A DNA stretch of 64,000 nucleotides from Turbatrix aceti (GCA_963969345.1 OZ017766.1:11098001-11162000); one strand, 5' to 3'. Shown: positions 43,832-56,530, counted from the stretch's first letter. A program made the numbers and translations. Notes: generated from the sequence alone by a model not told the origin.

Positions 43832-45602
43832 TTATCCCAATCTATGATTCATCGTATACCTCGGTCCTTCCATAAACGAAGTTGGAACTTTCATTCTGTT
43901 TTCCGATGCTGGAAACAACTGTCTCAAAAAGGGGAATTTTGCACGAATAAACTGTCGATACGGCGCAATAAGGCAGAGTGTAGTGTAGATTTGCAGAGGT
44001 CCATGGCAGTTATAAACAAGTGATAAACTGTTGAGCACGTCAGCACTGACACCCGGTGGAATGTGAAAAACCATTATAAAAGCTACCGTAAGAAGAGGTC
44101 CAGCGTTGAAGAATACAAAGATAGAAGCCTCGACGAGGTTGTAGTACAGTAACTTTTTTTGTGAACGTGTTTTTCCGTGAACGAGAATGATAATTTTTTG
44201 CAATTCTCGGAATCTCAGAAGACACAATCCAGTGATCAAGGAACCAGAAACCGATAGCATGATAAAAATGATGGTTGTTGCAATGATGAAATTTTTGAGA
44301 CTTTGTTTGTTCATGACAATGAGAGATGGTTCGTTAAAAAATCTGGAAAATGGGCGAGGTGGTGAAAAATGAAATATTTGTAATTTTACTTACTGTTTCA
44401 TGTCAGGGTCTTCTTCAAATGCGATTTCCCGCATCTGTTGAGGGGTAAATCCGTATTCCTGGTTGTAAAACCAAACAATTGGTAGTTGTATGATTAGACA
44501 GATCACCATTAACAGAAGAGCGCTCCATTTGGAATTCGCAAAATCGTTTAGGTAATTTGAAAGTGTCTGAAAAATGAAAAATGTTTGTTTGAGTAGATCA
44601 AAATTATTTATTTTTTGAAATTAGGAATTTGTGTTTTTGAGGTTTTTGGGCGCCGTGGAACAAAAACTAGATACATACCATGGTTCACGGATATTTGTTA
44701 CCATGCGTGGTAAAAAACTTTGTCGATGAGTTGTTACATTTTTTATTTGGCATTTTTTTACATACGTATGTATATATTCATAAATATATTTATTTGTTCG
44801 GGTAGAACTAATGTTTATAATTCAGTATTAAAAAAGTATGACCTTAAAACATTTTAATGCAAACAAAGTTATTTAAAACTCCGAAAGAACTCTGATGTAT
44901 GAATATTCCAACTGTAAATCGAATTATCCAGCTGATATAAAAAACTGTAACAAAAAACCATGAACACATAAAAAATTGTGTTTATAGGAAATTGAAAAAT
45001 TTAGATTACGTCAGTAAAAAAAGTTCCTCAATTTTATAGGAACGTAGGTATACCCTGTTACAGTAATTGTCTACTTCGTGTTTTGTACTTACACAAAAAT
45101 AATGTATAAATAAAAATACTATAAAAAACAACAATAAGCTGCTTAATTTTTGGTCTTACGTTTGGGTCATGTTCCCAGAAAACATAATCACAGTATTCAA
45201 TCATCTTTTCCCAAAAAAAACAGAAAAACAAACAACACCCACCGCACAGTAACTGTAGAAAAGAGAATACAACATGCAGCAGGCGTAGGTAAAACAACAG
45301 GAAAAATAGACCTGTTGATGAATAATACTCGGCAGAGGAGGCGAATTTTTCATGATTCCCATTCCTATGACACCGTATACCGGTGTCGTATACAGTGGAC
45401 AGGCAAGACCGTAACTCACAGCCTGTAGATAACAAAAAATAGTGTGATTCAACAAATACCATTTAAAATTTCCAACTTTTTTCTTTGTCTTAACAAAGCA
45501 GTATATCAGCATGACAAACATAATGGTGGTTAGAATAACAGATAAAATTCCGAAGATACAAACCATTGATTTCATAAATAGTGACGCGTCCTTCACCACC
45601 AT
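43832..45602 (-). CDS. Str-superfamily 7TM chemoreceptor (Srh/Sri-like)
   Basis: Exons 45602-45243, 45204-45160, 44566-44394 and 44342-43832; 362 aa. Seven hydrophobic helices can be counted. FKWYLLNHTIFCYLQAVSYGLACPLYTTPVYGVIG (TM2 region) and the end motif HGPLQIYTTLCLIAPYRQFI resemble the Srh/Sri receptor classes, in which a PYR motif closes TM7. The 38-bp intron after YSYCA has a weak acceptor (GGGAAAAG) and is the least certain join. The large intron 45159-44567 is AT-rich. Expected on the cilium of chemosensory neurons by analogy with C. elegans relatives. Ligand unknown. Confidence 0.8.
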
Positions 45603-46480
45603 GGCGGTAGTCGTTTTTTGGTGTCAGTGAGGAAGTGAATGAAATTTAAGAAAAAAAGAAAAAAAAAGTGTTAGAAAGCTTTGCGCAATTCTGTCATTGG
45701 GGGTAGGTAGGTAGTATGATACATAAATGGAGTTACATATACATATGACTGTTCATAAAATAAATAAGTGGCAACTCGTGTATAATGTTATTTTACCCCA
45801 CATTTACGCTGATAAAGCTTGGGTATTTGTTACTTGATGTTAGGGTATTCCTTTGGGGGAGGGGGTCACCGGTCAGGCGTTCATTTTTTGGCATGCCGTT
45901 ATAAAATAATTGGCTTGAAAGAAGCCTTTTGGGAATTTAAACCATTAAAAAGTCATAATATTTCAAAAACTTGCGCACCCTGAGTTAGAAATGATGACAA
46001 AATATTTACGTTTAGTGTTTTATAAGTTTTCACAGTATTTTTTCATATTTGTAGATCAACTGGACTTTTGAACCCAAAAACTCGAAAAACCCGGTCTGAA
46101 CTCCAACCCAAACCAAATTGTTTTGTAACCTAACTTTAAACCTGTTATTTATCTTGGGTCCGATTCAGGCTGAAGCGAACAATTTCTTTTGGTTAGTTTT
46201 TTTTGAGTTGTGAACATTTTTTAACAGCGTCATTTTAGTAATCAGATTTTTTTAAATTAGTAACAATTTTTTGAATAATTTTTTTTTTACATTTGAGTTA
46301 GTTCAAAAAAAAACTGTTCTTATCGGCGTTGTAAAAATATAGCAGATCTGTTGAAAACCCATTATTTTATATGAGTGTTATCTTCGATGCCCCCTGTTTT
46401 GTCCTAACACAACAACAAATAATTTATTTTTTTCACGTGTACTCACATTAATTTTTGACCTTTGAACATGAATGCAAAGA
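45603..46480. other. Intergenic
   Basis: No gene recognised; AT-rich with a G-rich patch near 45857. Confidence 0.5.
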
Positions 46481-46971
46481 TTATGCAATGTATAACACTG
46501 CAAAGAAAGCTGTCATTGCCGCCAGCAAAAAATAATTTAGCTTTGCAGAAATCGACGCATTTCCGTTGCACAAATCACCGGTATTACAGCAACAAAATTC
46601 AAAATCAGTACCAAAGTGAGTTTGTTTGATGCATTTGTTTTTGTTCAACTGAAAGGTCGTTAAAATTGATTTGCCTATTTTTTGAAGCAATGTATTTAGG
46701 AACTCACAAAACATCGTTTATGACCGCATCCAGCCTTCTGCAGGGCTGCGAGGATGTTGACGTCCGCGATCATCCTGTAGCACGAGTGATCTTCTGACGC
46801 GCATTCTTCTGTCGTCGTGCCAACTGTCTGGCCCCTGATCACCGCGTATCCGGTAAAGCATTTGAGGCTTTCTGATTTTTGGGGTGTCAGGGTAAGAAAA
46901 AATAGTGCAAAAGTCAAAATAAAGTGAGATCTCAAAAATAATTGACAACTGACGACGCAATGCATGTTCAT
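46481..46971 (-). CDS. ET-module/Ly6-type Cys-rich GPI-anchored protein
   Basis: Exons 46971-46708 and 46648-46481; about 143 aa. Signal peptide (FILTFALFFLTLTPQKSES), then a ten-Cys three-finger-like module: LKCFTGYAV, ECASEDHSCYRM, AGCGHKRC, KCIKQTH and the closing FCCCNTGDLCNG, where CC..D.CN is the hallmark of ET-module/Ly6 folds. A C-terminal hydrophobic tail (LNYFLLAAMTAFFAVLYIA) after a small-residue stretch suggests GPI attachment. An alternative in-frame ATG lies at 46989. Extracellular surface protein; partner unknown. Confidence 0.82.
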
Positions 46972-48592
46972 ACAAAAAAATACATACACGTGCTAACTGA
47001 CAAAAAACCCAGAGAGTAAAGTTGTTGAAGTGCAATCCAGCAGGCAGATAGGTTGTAATCAACAACCAAGTCGTCGTTAGTTCTCAGTTCGCTTGTTTTT
47101 TCGACGTGCGCTGCTCAACTTTCAACCAGACCCAGCACCAATAATAAAAAAAATTTTGTCGGTAGTGGCGTTGATGTCAAAACAAATTGATTTTTCAAAA
47201 AACGATCGTAAACAAATTTATACCTTTGTTTTTGGTACATACATATATACATTTTCAGGGGCGTCACCATCTTGAAATCAGACTTATCACTTTTTCATTC
47301 TGATTTGAACCTTTTCAAACTTCGATGACTAATCAGTGTCAAGGGTTGACGAAAATAGGATACTGCATTGTTCTCAGAATTTTTTTGTGTTGCGCGTTTG
47401 TTATTCATTACCGAGAGAGGAAAGCAGTAAAAAGGACAGGAATGATTCGCGCAATCGAGTATAATGGGATTACTACCAGACGACGTGTACAGCGTAAACA
47501 GGTGACTCATTGCATTTTGTTTCGCTTCGATGGGATAAAGAACAGGACAGGCTTCAATTGGTTTTGTATTATATTTCACGAGTATATAAAAAAAATTTTA
47601 TTAAATTTTGATACAAAAAATTAAGCGTCTGCGAACAAACACAGACGGCAGAAACGAGTTTTTACAAAATTTTTATTATTTGTAAAAACTTGTTTCTGCC
47701 GGGTAGAAACCGTAAAATTGATAATATGCGTTTGTTTTTTTAATTTTTTTACTATCGTTTCTAAAAATACATACATAGCTAATGTATGATTTTTTTACAG
47801 AAGAATATCAATCATTTGCTTTTTCATTTGAATGTTCTTAAATCTTATCTAAGTCTAAAATTGTTCAACTTGGAATGCAGATAATATAGATGTATAATTG
47901 CATAACATCGTCGATCATTTATTTTGTCAAAGCACTAATTATTTGTAATCTTCAAATTAAATTATTAGAAAAATTTAAATTGAAGCTAGCGCAGTATTTT
48001 GGCTGTTTTTAAGACTGGGAAAGCATTAGAATTAAAAATCATGCCGACATGTGAAAGTCGTACATAATATAATAGTACCACGTATGTATGTATGTGGCTA
48101 CAAGTAATACTCTCCGTGCAACTATAATACATAACACAAGTGTTATAGTAATCCGTGTGTTAAATGAATTACTTATCCATTACTCACTGATCTTGGCACG
48201 GTAAATGTTTTATTGCATTAATTCTTTTATATTTATTTGCTATTCAGTTCCTTCATTTTCCGTGTTTTTGTTAATACGGGGATTACTTACAAAACATACG
48301 TACATACGGTAGGATTATATGACATAATACATACATACATAATTGTTCCCTCCTCCCCGAATACCGCATTCAACCACCGAAGAACGTACATAAAACATAC
48401 ATACATATTTGGTAGAATGAAAGCATAACATGATAAACAGTGCAATAATGATTCTTGCGTAGAAACACTCAAAATAGTAAAATAGTCAAAGCAATTTACG
48501 GACTTACCAACTCCCCCTATCATACTTTCATTGTGCTTACTCAACCATCTTGTGCTTAGCCGTGTATTATATTTTTTTCCTCTACAATTGTT
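46972..48592. other. Intergenic
   Basis: No gene. Contains a small hairpin at 47648-47700 and many ACATACATAC microsatellite-like runs (48060-48410). Confidence 0.5.
47648..47700. repeat. Short inverted repeat (hairpin)
   Basis: Arms of about 22 bp (GGCAGAAACGAGTTTTTACA, 47648 onward, and its near complement ending 47700) around a 9-bp AT loop. Could be a very small MITE or an RNA hairpin. Confidence 0.5.
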
Positions 48593-49791
48593 ATGGTCTT
48601 TGGAAAAGATGCCGATGGGTACGCTCACTATCAACCCCATCATCACTCACCCCCCGCAATTGATCTGAGAAAATGGATTCGGCACATGGATAATACATTT
48701 TCGGTTGCTGGACTCATACTTAATATTATCCTGCTCTATTTGATTTTGTATCACTCAAGTAAGGTCCTGAAACCTTATAAACCTATTTTGTTGCAAAACT
48801 GTATCATTGATTTTTTCTACACAATTGTCAATGCTATGACAAAAACGCATTTGGAGTCTAAGAATGGATGGTTTTATGGAATTAATAGTGGATATTTTGA
48901 AAATGTTAAAAGACCCTGGAATGATTATTTGGTTTTTCTTTGGATCTTTGCTTTGTTTTATGCTGTATCGGTTGTTCCAGTTCCCTTTGTCTATCGTTAT
49001 TACCTGATTGTCCGTAAACGAGAACTCAGCATTCGTCAGTACGTGACAATGATGGCACCGAGCTTCATCGCTGCTTTTACCTACTCAGTTTACGGTGCTT
49101 GGGTTTACTACCCGAATCCTGAAACCTGGAACACCGGTGCAAAATTGTTGTCCGAAGATCGCTATTACTGGGCTGGAATTCCAAACTTTGTTGTTGCAAA
49201 TATTGACACATGGGAACTTCGACTACTTTTTTGCTACTGTTATCTCATTGTTTTCATGTCCTATGCCGTAACCATAGTTGCCAATGTAAAAGTCTGGCGG
49301 TATATCGATGCGAAGAAGGATTCCCTATCGCCGCTTACTAGGGATTTACATCGACAGGTGACAAAGACTCTGTGTGTACAGGTGAGCGGAAATTACAAAA
49401 ATTTTGTGTAATAGAAGCTAATCGTTGTTTTCAAAGTTTTTATAAAATTTAAAATCTCAATTCGCTAGAAGACTTAAGATTAACTTAAGATTACAAAATT
49501 TTTTTACAGGCAATTATACCGTTTTTCATCTGCATGACTCCCCTAGCTGGATGTGTTACAACCGCGTTTCTGCAACTCAACATTCCCGGTTTGATAATGT
49601 ATTCCTCGCTAATATGGTGCTGGATGCCGGTAGCAAATTCCTTGCTTACAATGTACGTCATTCGATGCTACAGGCATAAAATCTTCACAATGATATGCAA
49701 CGCAAAGCTGGTTTCTAGCATTTATGGCAACAGTTTCGGTGTCGATCAGAAAGTATGGACTTCTAGTCATGGAAATGCCGTTATTGTTTGA
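48593..49791 (+). CDS. Str-superfamily 7TM chemoreceptor, Srd-like paralogue 1
   Basis: Exons 48593-49381 and 49510-49791; 356 aa. Seven helices; key blocks are KPILLQNCIIDFFYTIVNA (TM2), VVPVPFVYRYYLIVRKRE (TM3 end, with YRYY), an extracellular loop WNTGAKLLSEDRYYWAGIPN, and the C-terminal WCWMPVANSLLTMYVIRCYR. At least 80% identical by eye to paralogue 2 over the core. Start differs from its paralogues: they begin MDAEGY/MDSEGY where this gene has KDADGY, so translation probably begins at the upstream ATG (48593). Closest in look to the Srd class, not certain. Confidence 0.86.
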
Positions 49792-50066
49792 TGAGCTCGA
49801 TGACAAAAAAATAGAATTCTAAATATTATATTTATAAAAATCGTATACGATGTAGTATGATGGTATAATTTCTGTAATTATGATACATTTTGAGCATTTT
49901 TGTAATCGTATCTACATTTGGCTGGATAAATAATACGAACACTTTTTTCTCGAAGGGTGGGGAAAGAACAGGCATTCTGCAAGCACCAAATTACATACAT
50001 ACTATTTATGTATTTTGTACAACTGCTGTTGTTGTGAAAAGATCGGACTTTCCTCTCTGGGGACTC

Positions 50067-50690
50067 TCATTGTCGGTGGTATTTAGATAAAAACTGTAAA
50101 TGAGTGCTCATTTTTGTTTCTACTGACAATTTTCCGAAAAAAAATTTATGAAGGGATGAATAAATATTTACCAAATAACTCAAACGTTTACATAATACTT
50201 TGTTACAAAACAGTGGATCAATTAGTGCAAGGTTATCAGTGAAGTTGTTGTCGACGTTTTCATAGCTGTTGACGTTGTACGGTTTTGGACAAGGAATGTT
50301 GCCACCAATGACAGTATACTCGTTGGGATTCTCAAGGGTTTCTGAAAACACATAAGTAAAGAAAGTTCCCCATATGTGTAACTTTAGCCTTAAATATTTA
50401 CGTTGTTCAATCGAAGTAATGGTGGCTGAAATGGCATCTGGGTTTAAAAAATGGCATGCATTAATTAAGTCACAGCGATCAAAGCATGGTGCTGTTGGTA
50501 CTTTGTAGCAATTACCTATGCCTTGAATTTCGTTGTATACGTAGGAATTGTCAGGACAAGGTGTATTGGCAAAGTAGTGGCGCAGATAACATCGTTGTGG
50601 AAACGCACATATATCGGTCGTCGGTTAAACCGTATGCAATCATTGTAAGGAAACGGACAGAGAATGTAGACGCCAATAAGATTATTTAAA
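50067..50690 (-). pseudogene. Cys-rich secreted-type gene, possibly frameshifted
   Basis: Minus-strand coding segments: about 50630-50402 (reads TDICAFPQRCYLRHYFANTPCPDNSYVYNEIQ.. CFDRCDLINACHFLNPDAIS) and, after a 61-bp intron ending TTTTCAG, 50341-50172 (reads TLENPNEYTVIGGNIPCPKPYN.. FCNKVLCKRLSYL). The repeated pattern xPCPx(1-2)YN with paired Cys suggests two or three copies of a small disulfide module. Upstream, 50690-50600 reads well in another frame (GVYILCPFPYNDCIRF), so there is either a frameshift near 50620 or an unseen intron. No start or signal peptide was fixed. Confidence 0.4.
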
Positions 50691-51309
50691 CCCCTTCACC
50701 CAAAGGTACCATAATTATGGTTCAGACTAAAGTATAGTAAGTATGCTTTCATTGTATTTATTTATGTTTAATAATATTTTTTTATGATGCCCACTTATAG
50801 TATTTATAATATTTTAAACTCTCATAGACGGCATAAAACTACGCTTTCTCACTTTGCAGGCACATGTGCCAGACAGCGCATCATTTGCCTAGAAATGTTA
50901 TGCCAAGGTTCTAATTAGATACTAATTTGGAATTATTTCTGCAAACAAGCCCATGCTCGACGATGAACAACTCTTGTTTGCACTTGTGTTAACCTACTAT
51001 TAGTCACACTTCTAAACACAACGAGTATACATATATTTATGTGAAAATACGGGCTTCAAGCGTCGTTTTACCGCAATTGTGTGTTTAGAACGTGGTAAAG
51101 GCGTGCAAATGCGAATGTCTGATAAATAAAAATTTGATTTGTGACATTTTGGTGCATACTTAGTACAGGTGCAGTACTGTGTGTTATAGACGTAGCGCAT
51201 AATATTTATAATTCATGACGCGTGTGGGAAAAATGTTTTTTGACCACATAATATATTATATCACATAATATGTATCCTATCCTTAATTCGCTCAATTTAC
51301 AGCAGACTA
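50691..51309. other. Intergenic
   Basis: AT-rich, no gene recognised. Confidence 0.5.
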
Positions 51310-51678
51310 CACTGAAAAAAAAATGTCACGTTTTCGCAAGAAAAATCATACGAAATCGCAAGAGCGCGATGGCGTAGAAAATCGCAAACTATTCTTGCAA
51401 AAAATTGACCGAAATCGCAAGAAAAATCTTGCGTTTTTGGACGCAAGAAAGGGCACGAATTTTGCTTGGCAAAGCGTCCCCAATATTTTCCCTGCGGGTG
51501 CCTCGGGTTTTTTTACCTAAAAATCGACCTTCCCCCCTCCCCTTGCTATGGCATATACATTATCATATATTTATTACAATCAATACTGTCATAAAAAATA
51601 TCAAATGCATAAATCAATGGATACCGACAATTCGGGTAGCTGTGTCACCATTTGTTCTGCTGTGAAGTCGTCAATCTT

Positions 51679-52344
51679 TTATGAAGGAGTCTGTTGCGGT
51701 TGATGTTGCCGCGGTACCATTTCGTTTGCACCAGGAAACAATGGTGGTGGATAGTGTCGTCTGATCGCAGTCGATTGTGCCTAAAAACTTCAAACAGTTA
51801 GCTCAGTTCACAAGTCTTCCAAAAAAACTTACGTCTGGTACAAAATCGGGCTCGTCTGCAGGTTTCTTGAGGTCATCTGAAAGCCTTCATGCCTTACTGA
51901 ACAAAAATCAAAACCTAAAACTTATGTCTTCCCCAAAATTGCTTGCCAACTGCCTTTCAGCCTTTTTTTTTACCCCTTTTGCGATTGTGAAGCCAGTTTC
52001 GGCATCCCATTTATCGCAGCGCAATTCTACCTAGCAAATAGTAAAAACTCATTGCACAATCGGAAAAAGGGTAAAAAATCAGGGTAAAACTTGGTTGGTT
52101 TAAAAAAAGTCAGGAAGATGCCCAAAAATGTTTGAAAAGCTCAAAAACATACGTTGGTAGCAGTATCACAGTTGAATGGAGTTACCGATTGCTTTGTTGT
52201 TGTTATCTGCCATTTGGATGGGGGAGAGGTGTCTTGTTCTCGTCGCCTGTGTCGTTTAGAAGTAGGGGTGTGATATGTCCTTCTACTCTAACAGGTTGTG
52301 TCCACAGGTACATCATTTCGCTCGGAGGGTGTCGCCGGAGGAAT
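51679..52344 (-). pseudogene. Spliced gene remnant carried by transposon copy 1
   Basis: Three 3' exons read cleanly: 52344-52153, 52030-51922 and 51876-51833, then final exon 51780-51679. The last part reads VELRCDKWDAETGFTIAKG.., ..ASNFGEDI.., DLKKPADEPDFVPD and AQSTAIRRHYPPPLFPG.. ending TCA TAA. Phases agree. The 52344-52153 exon has an in-frame TAG in both transposon copies unless a CTGTTAG acceptor is used. Upstream coding-like DNA (about 52556-52450) reads GDTELCDFFNFEESQREYC. Either the element's own accessory gene or a captured host fragment. Family not recognised. Confidence 0.55.
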
Positions 52345-52540
52345 CTGAAACAAAAGCAAAACAATTCACGCTAATAGACAACAATTACAACAAATCCGAC
52401 AAAAAATTACACGAACAAAAAAAAACGCAAAGTCTGCGACAAAGATTAGATCGCTGCAAAAGCGATCGCAATATTCGCGTTGAGACTCCTCGAAATTGAA
52501 AAAGTCGCACAACTCTGTGTCTCCCCCTTTTGAACGAGAG

Positions 52541-54123
52541 CGCTGGTCGAATTAATTGCAAAAAAAAAAATTTGGGCCGAATTGCGATTTGTTTTACTTT
52601 TTTTGTGTTTGATTTGTAAATGTGATTATATTTCAAGCATTTTGGTGCGTTTTTTGAAAAAATCGGACAATTTTTGATCAAAATCGAGTAGGGTTCGGAA
52701 GAAAAAATCCACAGATCTTCAAATTACTAATAGAAAGCTGAAAATTTCAGTACAGACTAAAAACAAAATTTTCGTTCGAATGGCCTACTCAGTTTTTTGA
52801 TATCGATTCGATAAATGTTCGAAAATACGTTTTTTTTCGGAAATTTGAAAAATTCGGAACTTTTTAGAACTTTGATCAAAAAATGAATATCCCTAATCGA
52901 AAGCGCGGAGTCTTTTTTATCTAGAACCAAATTTTCAGATTTTTACCATATCTCATGGGCATACGGTAACGATTCTCCCGAACCCTACTTGTTTAAGCGC
53001 CTGAGGCTATGAGGTGGAGCACTGCACAACAAAGAGAGATAGAGCATCTTGTTAGAAATTTTTCGGCCTACAAAATGATGTTACTTTCGAATTTTTGTCT
53101 ATTTCTTCGGCTTCACCAGATTAATTCGCGCAACATACACTCATTTTTGGTATCAATTTTACGAAAATTGAAATCAAAAAAGTGGGGTATGGGGGAAAAA
53201 TTGCCAACGTGCGAGTTTTGGGGTGTTATAGCATGAATTTCGACCCAAGACGTAAAAAACCCTGTAGAATTCAAAAATTTAATTATTTTGTTCCTAAATG
53301 TTCGAAAAAGTTCCAAAAACTGCTTTTTTTTCGGAAATTTGAAATTTTAGGAACTTTTCGATCCAAATTGAATAAAATGGATATCACCGTTGAACTGAGA
53401 ATTCATTTATACCCTGGTACTGAAATTTTCAGGAATATTTCTTTCCAACTGAGCCTATGGCGATTTTTCCCCCATACCCCACTTTTTTGATTTCAATTTT
53501 CGTAAAATTGATACCAAAAATGAGTGTATGTTGCGCGAATTAAAATTGCGAAGCCAAAAAAATAGATAGAAATTCAGGAGTTACACGATTTTGTAGGCCG
53601 AAAAATTTCTCACAAGATGTTCTATCTCACTTTGCTCTACAGCGCTCTACCTCATAGCCTCAGGCGCTTAAACAAGTAGGGTTCGGGAGAATCGTTACCG
53701 TATGCCCATGAGATACGGTAAAAATCTGAAAATTTGGTTCTAGATAAAAAAGACTCCGCGCTTTCGATTAGGGATATTCATTTTTTGATCAAAGTTCTAA
53801 AAAGTTCCGAATTTTTCAAATTTCCGAAAAAAACCGTTTTTTCAAACATTTATCGACATGCAATCAAAAAACTGAGTATGCCATTTGAAAGCAAATTTTG
53901 TTTTTAGTCTACGCTGAAATTTTCAGCTTTCTATCTATATTTTGAAGATCCGTGGATTTTTTCTTCCGAACCCTACTCGATTTTGATCAAAAATTGTTCC
54001 ACAATTCTGTAACACCCATCAAAATGCTTCAAATATTATCCTAATTACAATTCTAACTTGAAAAAGTAAAAATTTCTAAATTTGGCCCAAAATTCCTTTT
54101 TTTTGCCACTAATTCGACCAGCG
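52541..54123. repeat. Long palindrome inside transposon copy 1
   Basis: Arms of about 790 bp meet near 53332. Both outer ends read CGCTGGTCGAATTA going inward, and AATCGAGTAGGGTTCGGAAG occurs at 52684 and in complement near 53980. An inner sub-palindrome carries GTGGGGTATGGGGGAAAAAT and its complement. Confidence 0.85.
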
Positions 54124-54388
54124 TGCTCGGGCAACGAGAAAATCTCTCGTCATGAGTGCGGCACGTGCTGAACGCAAAAAAAAGCCAGTGAGGGACCATG
54201 GAAAGCAGGATAGTCCAGACAGCATGCGCCAAACCGGTCTAAAACGCATGATTTTTCTTGCGATTATAAGCAAGGATGTGATTCTTGCGTTTTCGTGCGA
54301 TTTTTTCTTGCAAAAACGTGACAAAATTTTTCTTACGCATGATTTTTTTCTCAGTGTATAGGTAGTTCACCGACCAGCATACTACGTC

Positions 54389-54396
54389 TATAAATA
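54389..54396 (+). promoter_or_regulatory. TATA-like box of 7TM paralogue 2
   Basis: TATAAATA 36 bp upstream of the ATG at 54432 and 31 bp downstream of the transposon end. Confidence 0.5.
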
Positions 54397-54431
54397 CTAC
54401 AACCATTCCATCGACACAAGTGTCACATCCA

Positions 54432-55743
54432 ATGGATGCCGAAGGCTACTACATTCTTAAACCCAACTTCACCAATTCCCCCAAACTTGACCTAAGATTA
54501 TGGATTCAGAATATCGACAATATATTCTCCGTTGCTGGACTCGTGTTCAATGCTCTTCTGCTTTATATGATTTTGTACCACTCAAGAAAGGTTCTCAGAC
54601 CTTATAAACCTATTTTGTTGCAAAACTGTATCATTGACTTTTTCTACACGATCGTCAATGCCATAACCAAAACACATTTAGAGTCTAAAAATGGTTGGTT
54701 TTATGGAATTAACAGTGGATACTTTGAACATGTCAAAAGACCGTGGAACGACTGCTTGGTTTTTTTGTGGATCTTTTCCTTATTCTATGCTATTACGGTT
54801 GTCCCTGTTCCCTTTGTCTATCGTTATTATCTGATTGTCCGTAAGAAAGAACTCAGCATTCGTCAGTATGTGGCAATGATGGCTCCGAGTTTTATCGCAG
54901 CCATTACATACTCAGTCTACGGAGCTTGGGTTTATTACCCAAATCCTAAAACTTGGAACATCGGTGCAAAATTATTGTCCGAAGATCGATATTACTGGAC
55001 TGGGATTCCTAACTTTGTAGTCGCAAACATTGACACGTGGGAACTTCGCCTTCTTTTTGGCTATTGCTACGTCATTGTGTTTTCGTCATACGGCATAACC
55101 ATTGTAGCAAACATCAAAGTGTGGAGGTATATTGAATCAAAAAAAGAAAGTCTGTTACCCTATACTAAAGATTTGCACCGACAAATGACTAAAAATCTCT
55201 GTGTACAGGTAAACAAGTTTTTATTGAAGAAATATTGTTCGGGGTATTATAATGAAATGTTGAAAACATACTTAAATATAGTTCTTATAAAACAACTTTT
55301 AACAAAACTACATACATCAAAAAGGCCCGCTCCAGTAAATGTTCACAAAAATGGCGCGCAAATACATAGAGACCGCGCGCGCATCAAAAGGAACGGCACG
55401 AATGCACGTTTTGGTTTACTATGAGACACTCTGCCAAAAATGCAATGTACTTTCATACTTTCATTTTCAGGCAATGATACCATTTCTGATTTGCATGGTT
55501 CCTCTTGCAGCATGCGTTACGACAGCTTTTTTGCACCTCAATACCCCCGGGTTACTTCTCTATTCATCGCTGATGTGGTGCTGGATGCCAGTAGCCAACC
55601 CCATAATTACAATGTATGTAATCCGATGTTACAGGCGGCAGATTGTCAATTGTGTGTGTTTCAAAAGATTTTTAAAGATAACACCCAGCCTAACGGGTAG
55701 AAGTTGGGGTGGCCAGACTTCGAGTAATACCGGAATGGTATAA
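54432..55743 (+). CDS. Str-superfamily 7TM chemoreceptor, Srd-like paralogue 2
   Basis: Exons 54432-55208 and 55471-55743; 349 aa. Same blocks as paralogue 1 (NCIIDFFYTIVNAITK, VVPVPFVYRYYLIVRKKE, WNIGAKLLSEDRYYW, MWCWMPVANPIITMYVIRCYR). Start chosen at ATG 54432 (MDAEGYYILKPNF), matching MDSEGY of paralogue 3. The intron is at the same codon (VQ|A) as in the other two and is 262 bp. The gene begins only 76 bp after the right end of a 3-kb transposon, so its promoter or 5' UTR may include transposon sequence. Chemosensory role inferred from family. Confidence 0.88.
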
Positions 55744-56522
55744 TTTGTTTTGTTATCATAATAAATTGTCGTATAAACTGTTGTCATCAAAATTTATAAT
55801 TAATTGTGATAATTTGTGGGTCATTAACATAATTACCGACTTATGTATGTATATGTAGATTGTGGAAACCGGTGGTCTTTTTGGTTTGTGTATATTTATT
55901 CTAATATTATGTTTGTAGTTTTCTTCGAGCCAATAATAACAAATTTGTAAATCGCTATAAATACATACGGTACATTTCGACAAGAACAAAAATTACTTAC
56001 ACAGACAGCGAGCGTATGATATTTACAAAGAGGAAACCTTATTTATCAGTAAATATGTTTGACTATGTTTCAACAGCATACCGTATCTCTACTATTCCAG
56101 GTGGCCCCCGCACAATCAACAGACTTTGCCTACATGAAGGAAACGGATAATCCAGATTTTCCAGAGCACATCTGATTTTCGTCACTACCATTGTTGAACA
56201 TGTATAATAAGAACCGTAATCCGCATGTCCGACAACTGAGAATGACAATTCTGTCCATACGTATCTACAAGTCTTTTGATGCCGAAAAAAGAAAGTGCTT
56301 TTTGAAAGTGCCATTCTCGTACAAAACACATCAGAGGTATTGTATTGTTTTGTGAGCAAAGTACCTTCTTTGACAAAAAGAACCATACATCCGGGTATCC
56401 CTTATATTCATGTAAATTCGCTAATCCATTACACGACAGACAGTAAATTTTAAGCTATTGTTTACGAGTTCCTACATATTATTTCAAAAAAAAGAGATAG
56501 CTACGTTAGAACTTCAGCGACT

Positions 56523-56530
56523 TATAAAAG
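56523..56530 (+). promoter_or_regulatory. TATA-like box of 7TM paralogue 3
   Basis: TATAAAAG 37 bp upstream of the ATG at 56567. Confidence 0.5.

Larger units (their letters stand above)
51310..54356 (+). mobile_element. 3.05-kb TA-flanked DNA transposon, copy 1
   Basis: Bounded by TA (51308-51309, 54357-54358). Imperfect inverted ends start CACTGAAAAAAA and share CACGTTTT..GCAAGAAAAA. Contents left to right: decayed minus-strand gene (51679-52556) and an about 1.58-kb palindrome (52541-54123). An inverted paralogous copy is at 59574-62686. No transposase or DDE/D domain visible, so non-autonomous. TA duplication and CAGTG-type ends suit the Tc1/mariner or a related TA-targeting superfamily. 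Confidence 0.85.

Noticed and set aside
48290..48420. ACATACATAC arrays considered as a CRISPR-like or regulatory array
   Set aside because: Plain 4-bp microsatellite without spacers; the window is eukaryotic.
51310..54356. Considered the 3-kb elements as autonomous transposons or viral elements
   Set aside because: No transposase, integrase, polymerase or capsid frame is visible in either copy; only the gene remnant and palindromes.
56063..56386. 107-codon minus-strand frame
   Set aside because: No signal peptide, splice sites or family resemblance; composition is compatible with chance in the 5' region of a 7TM gene.
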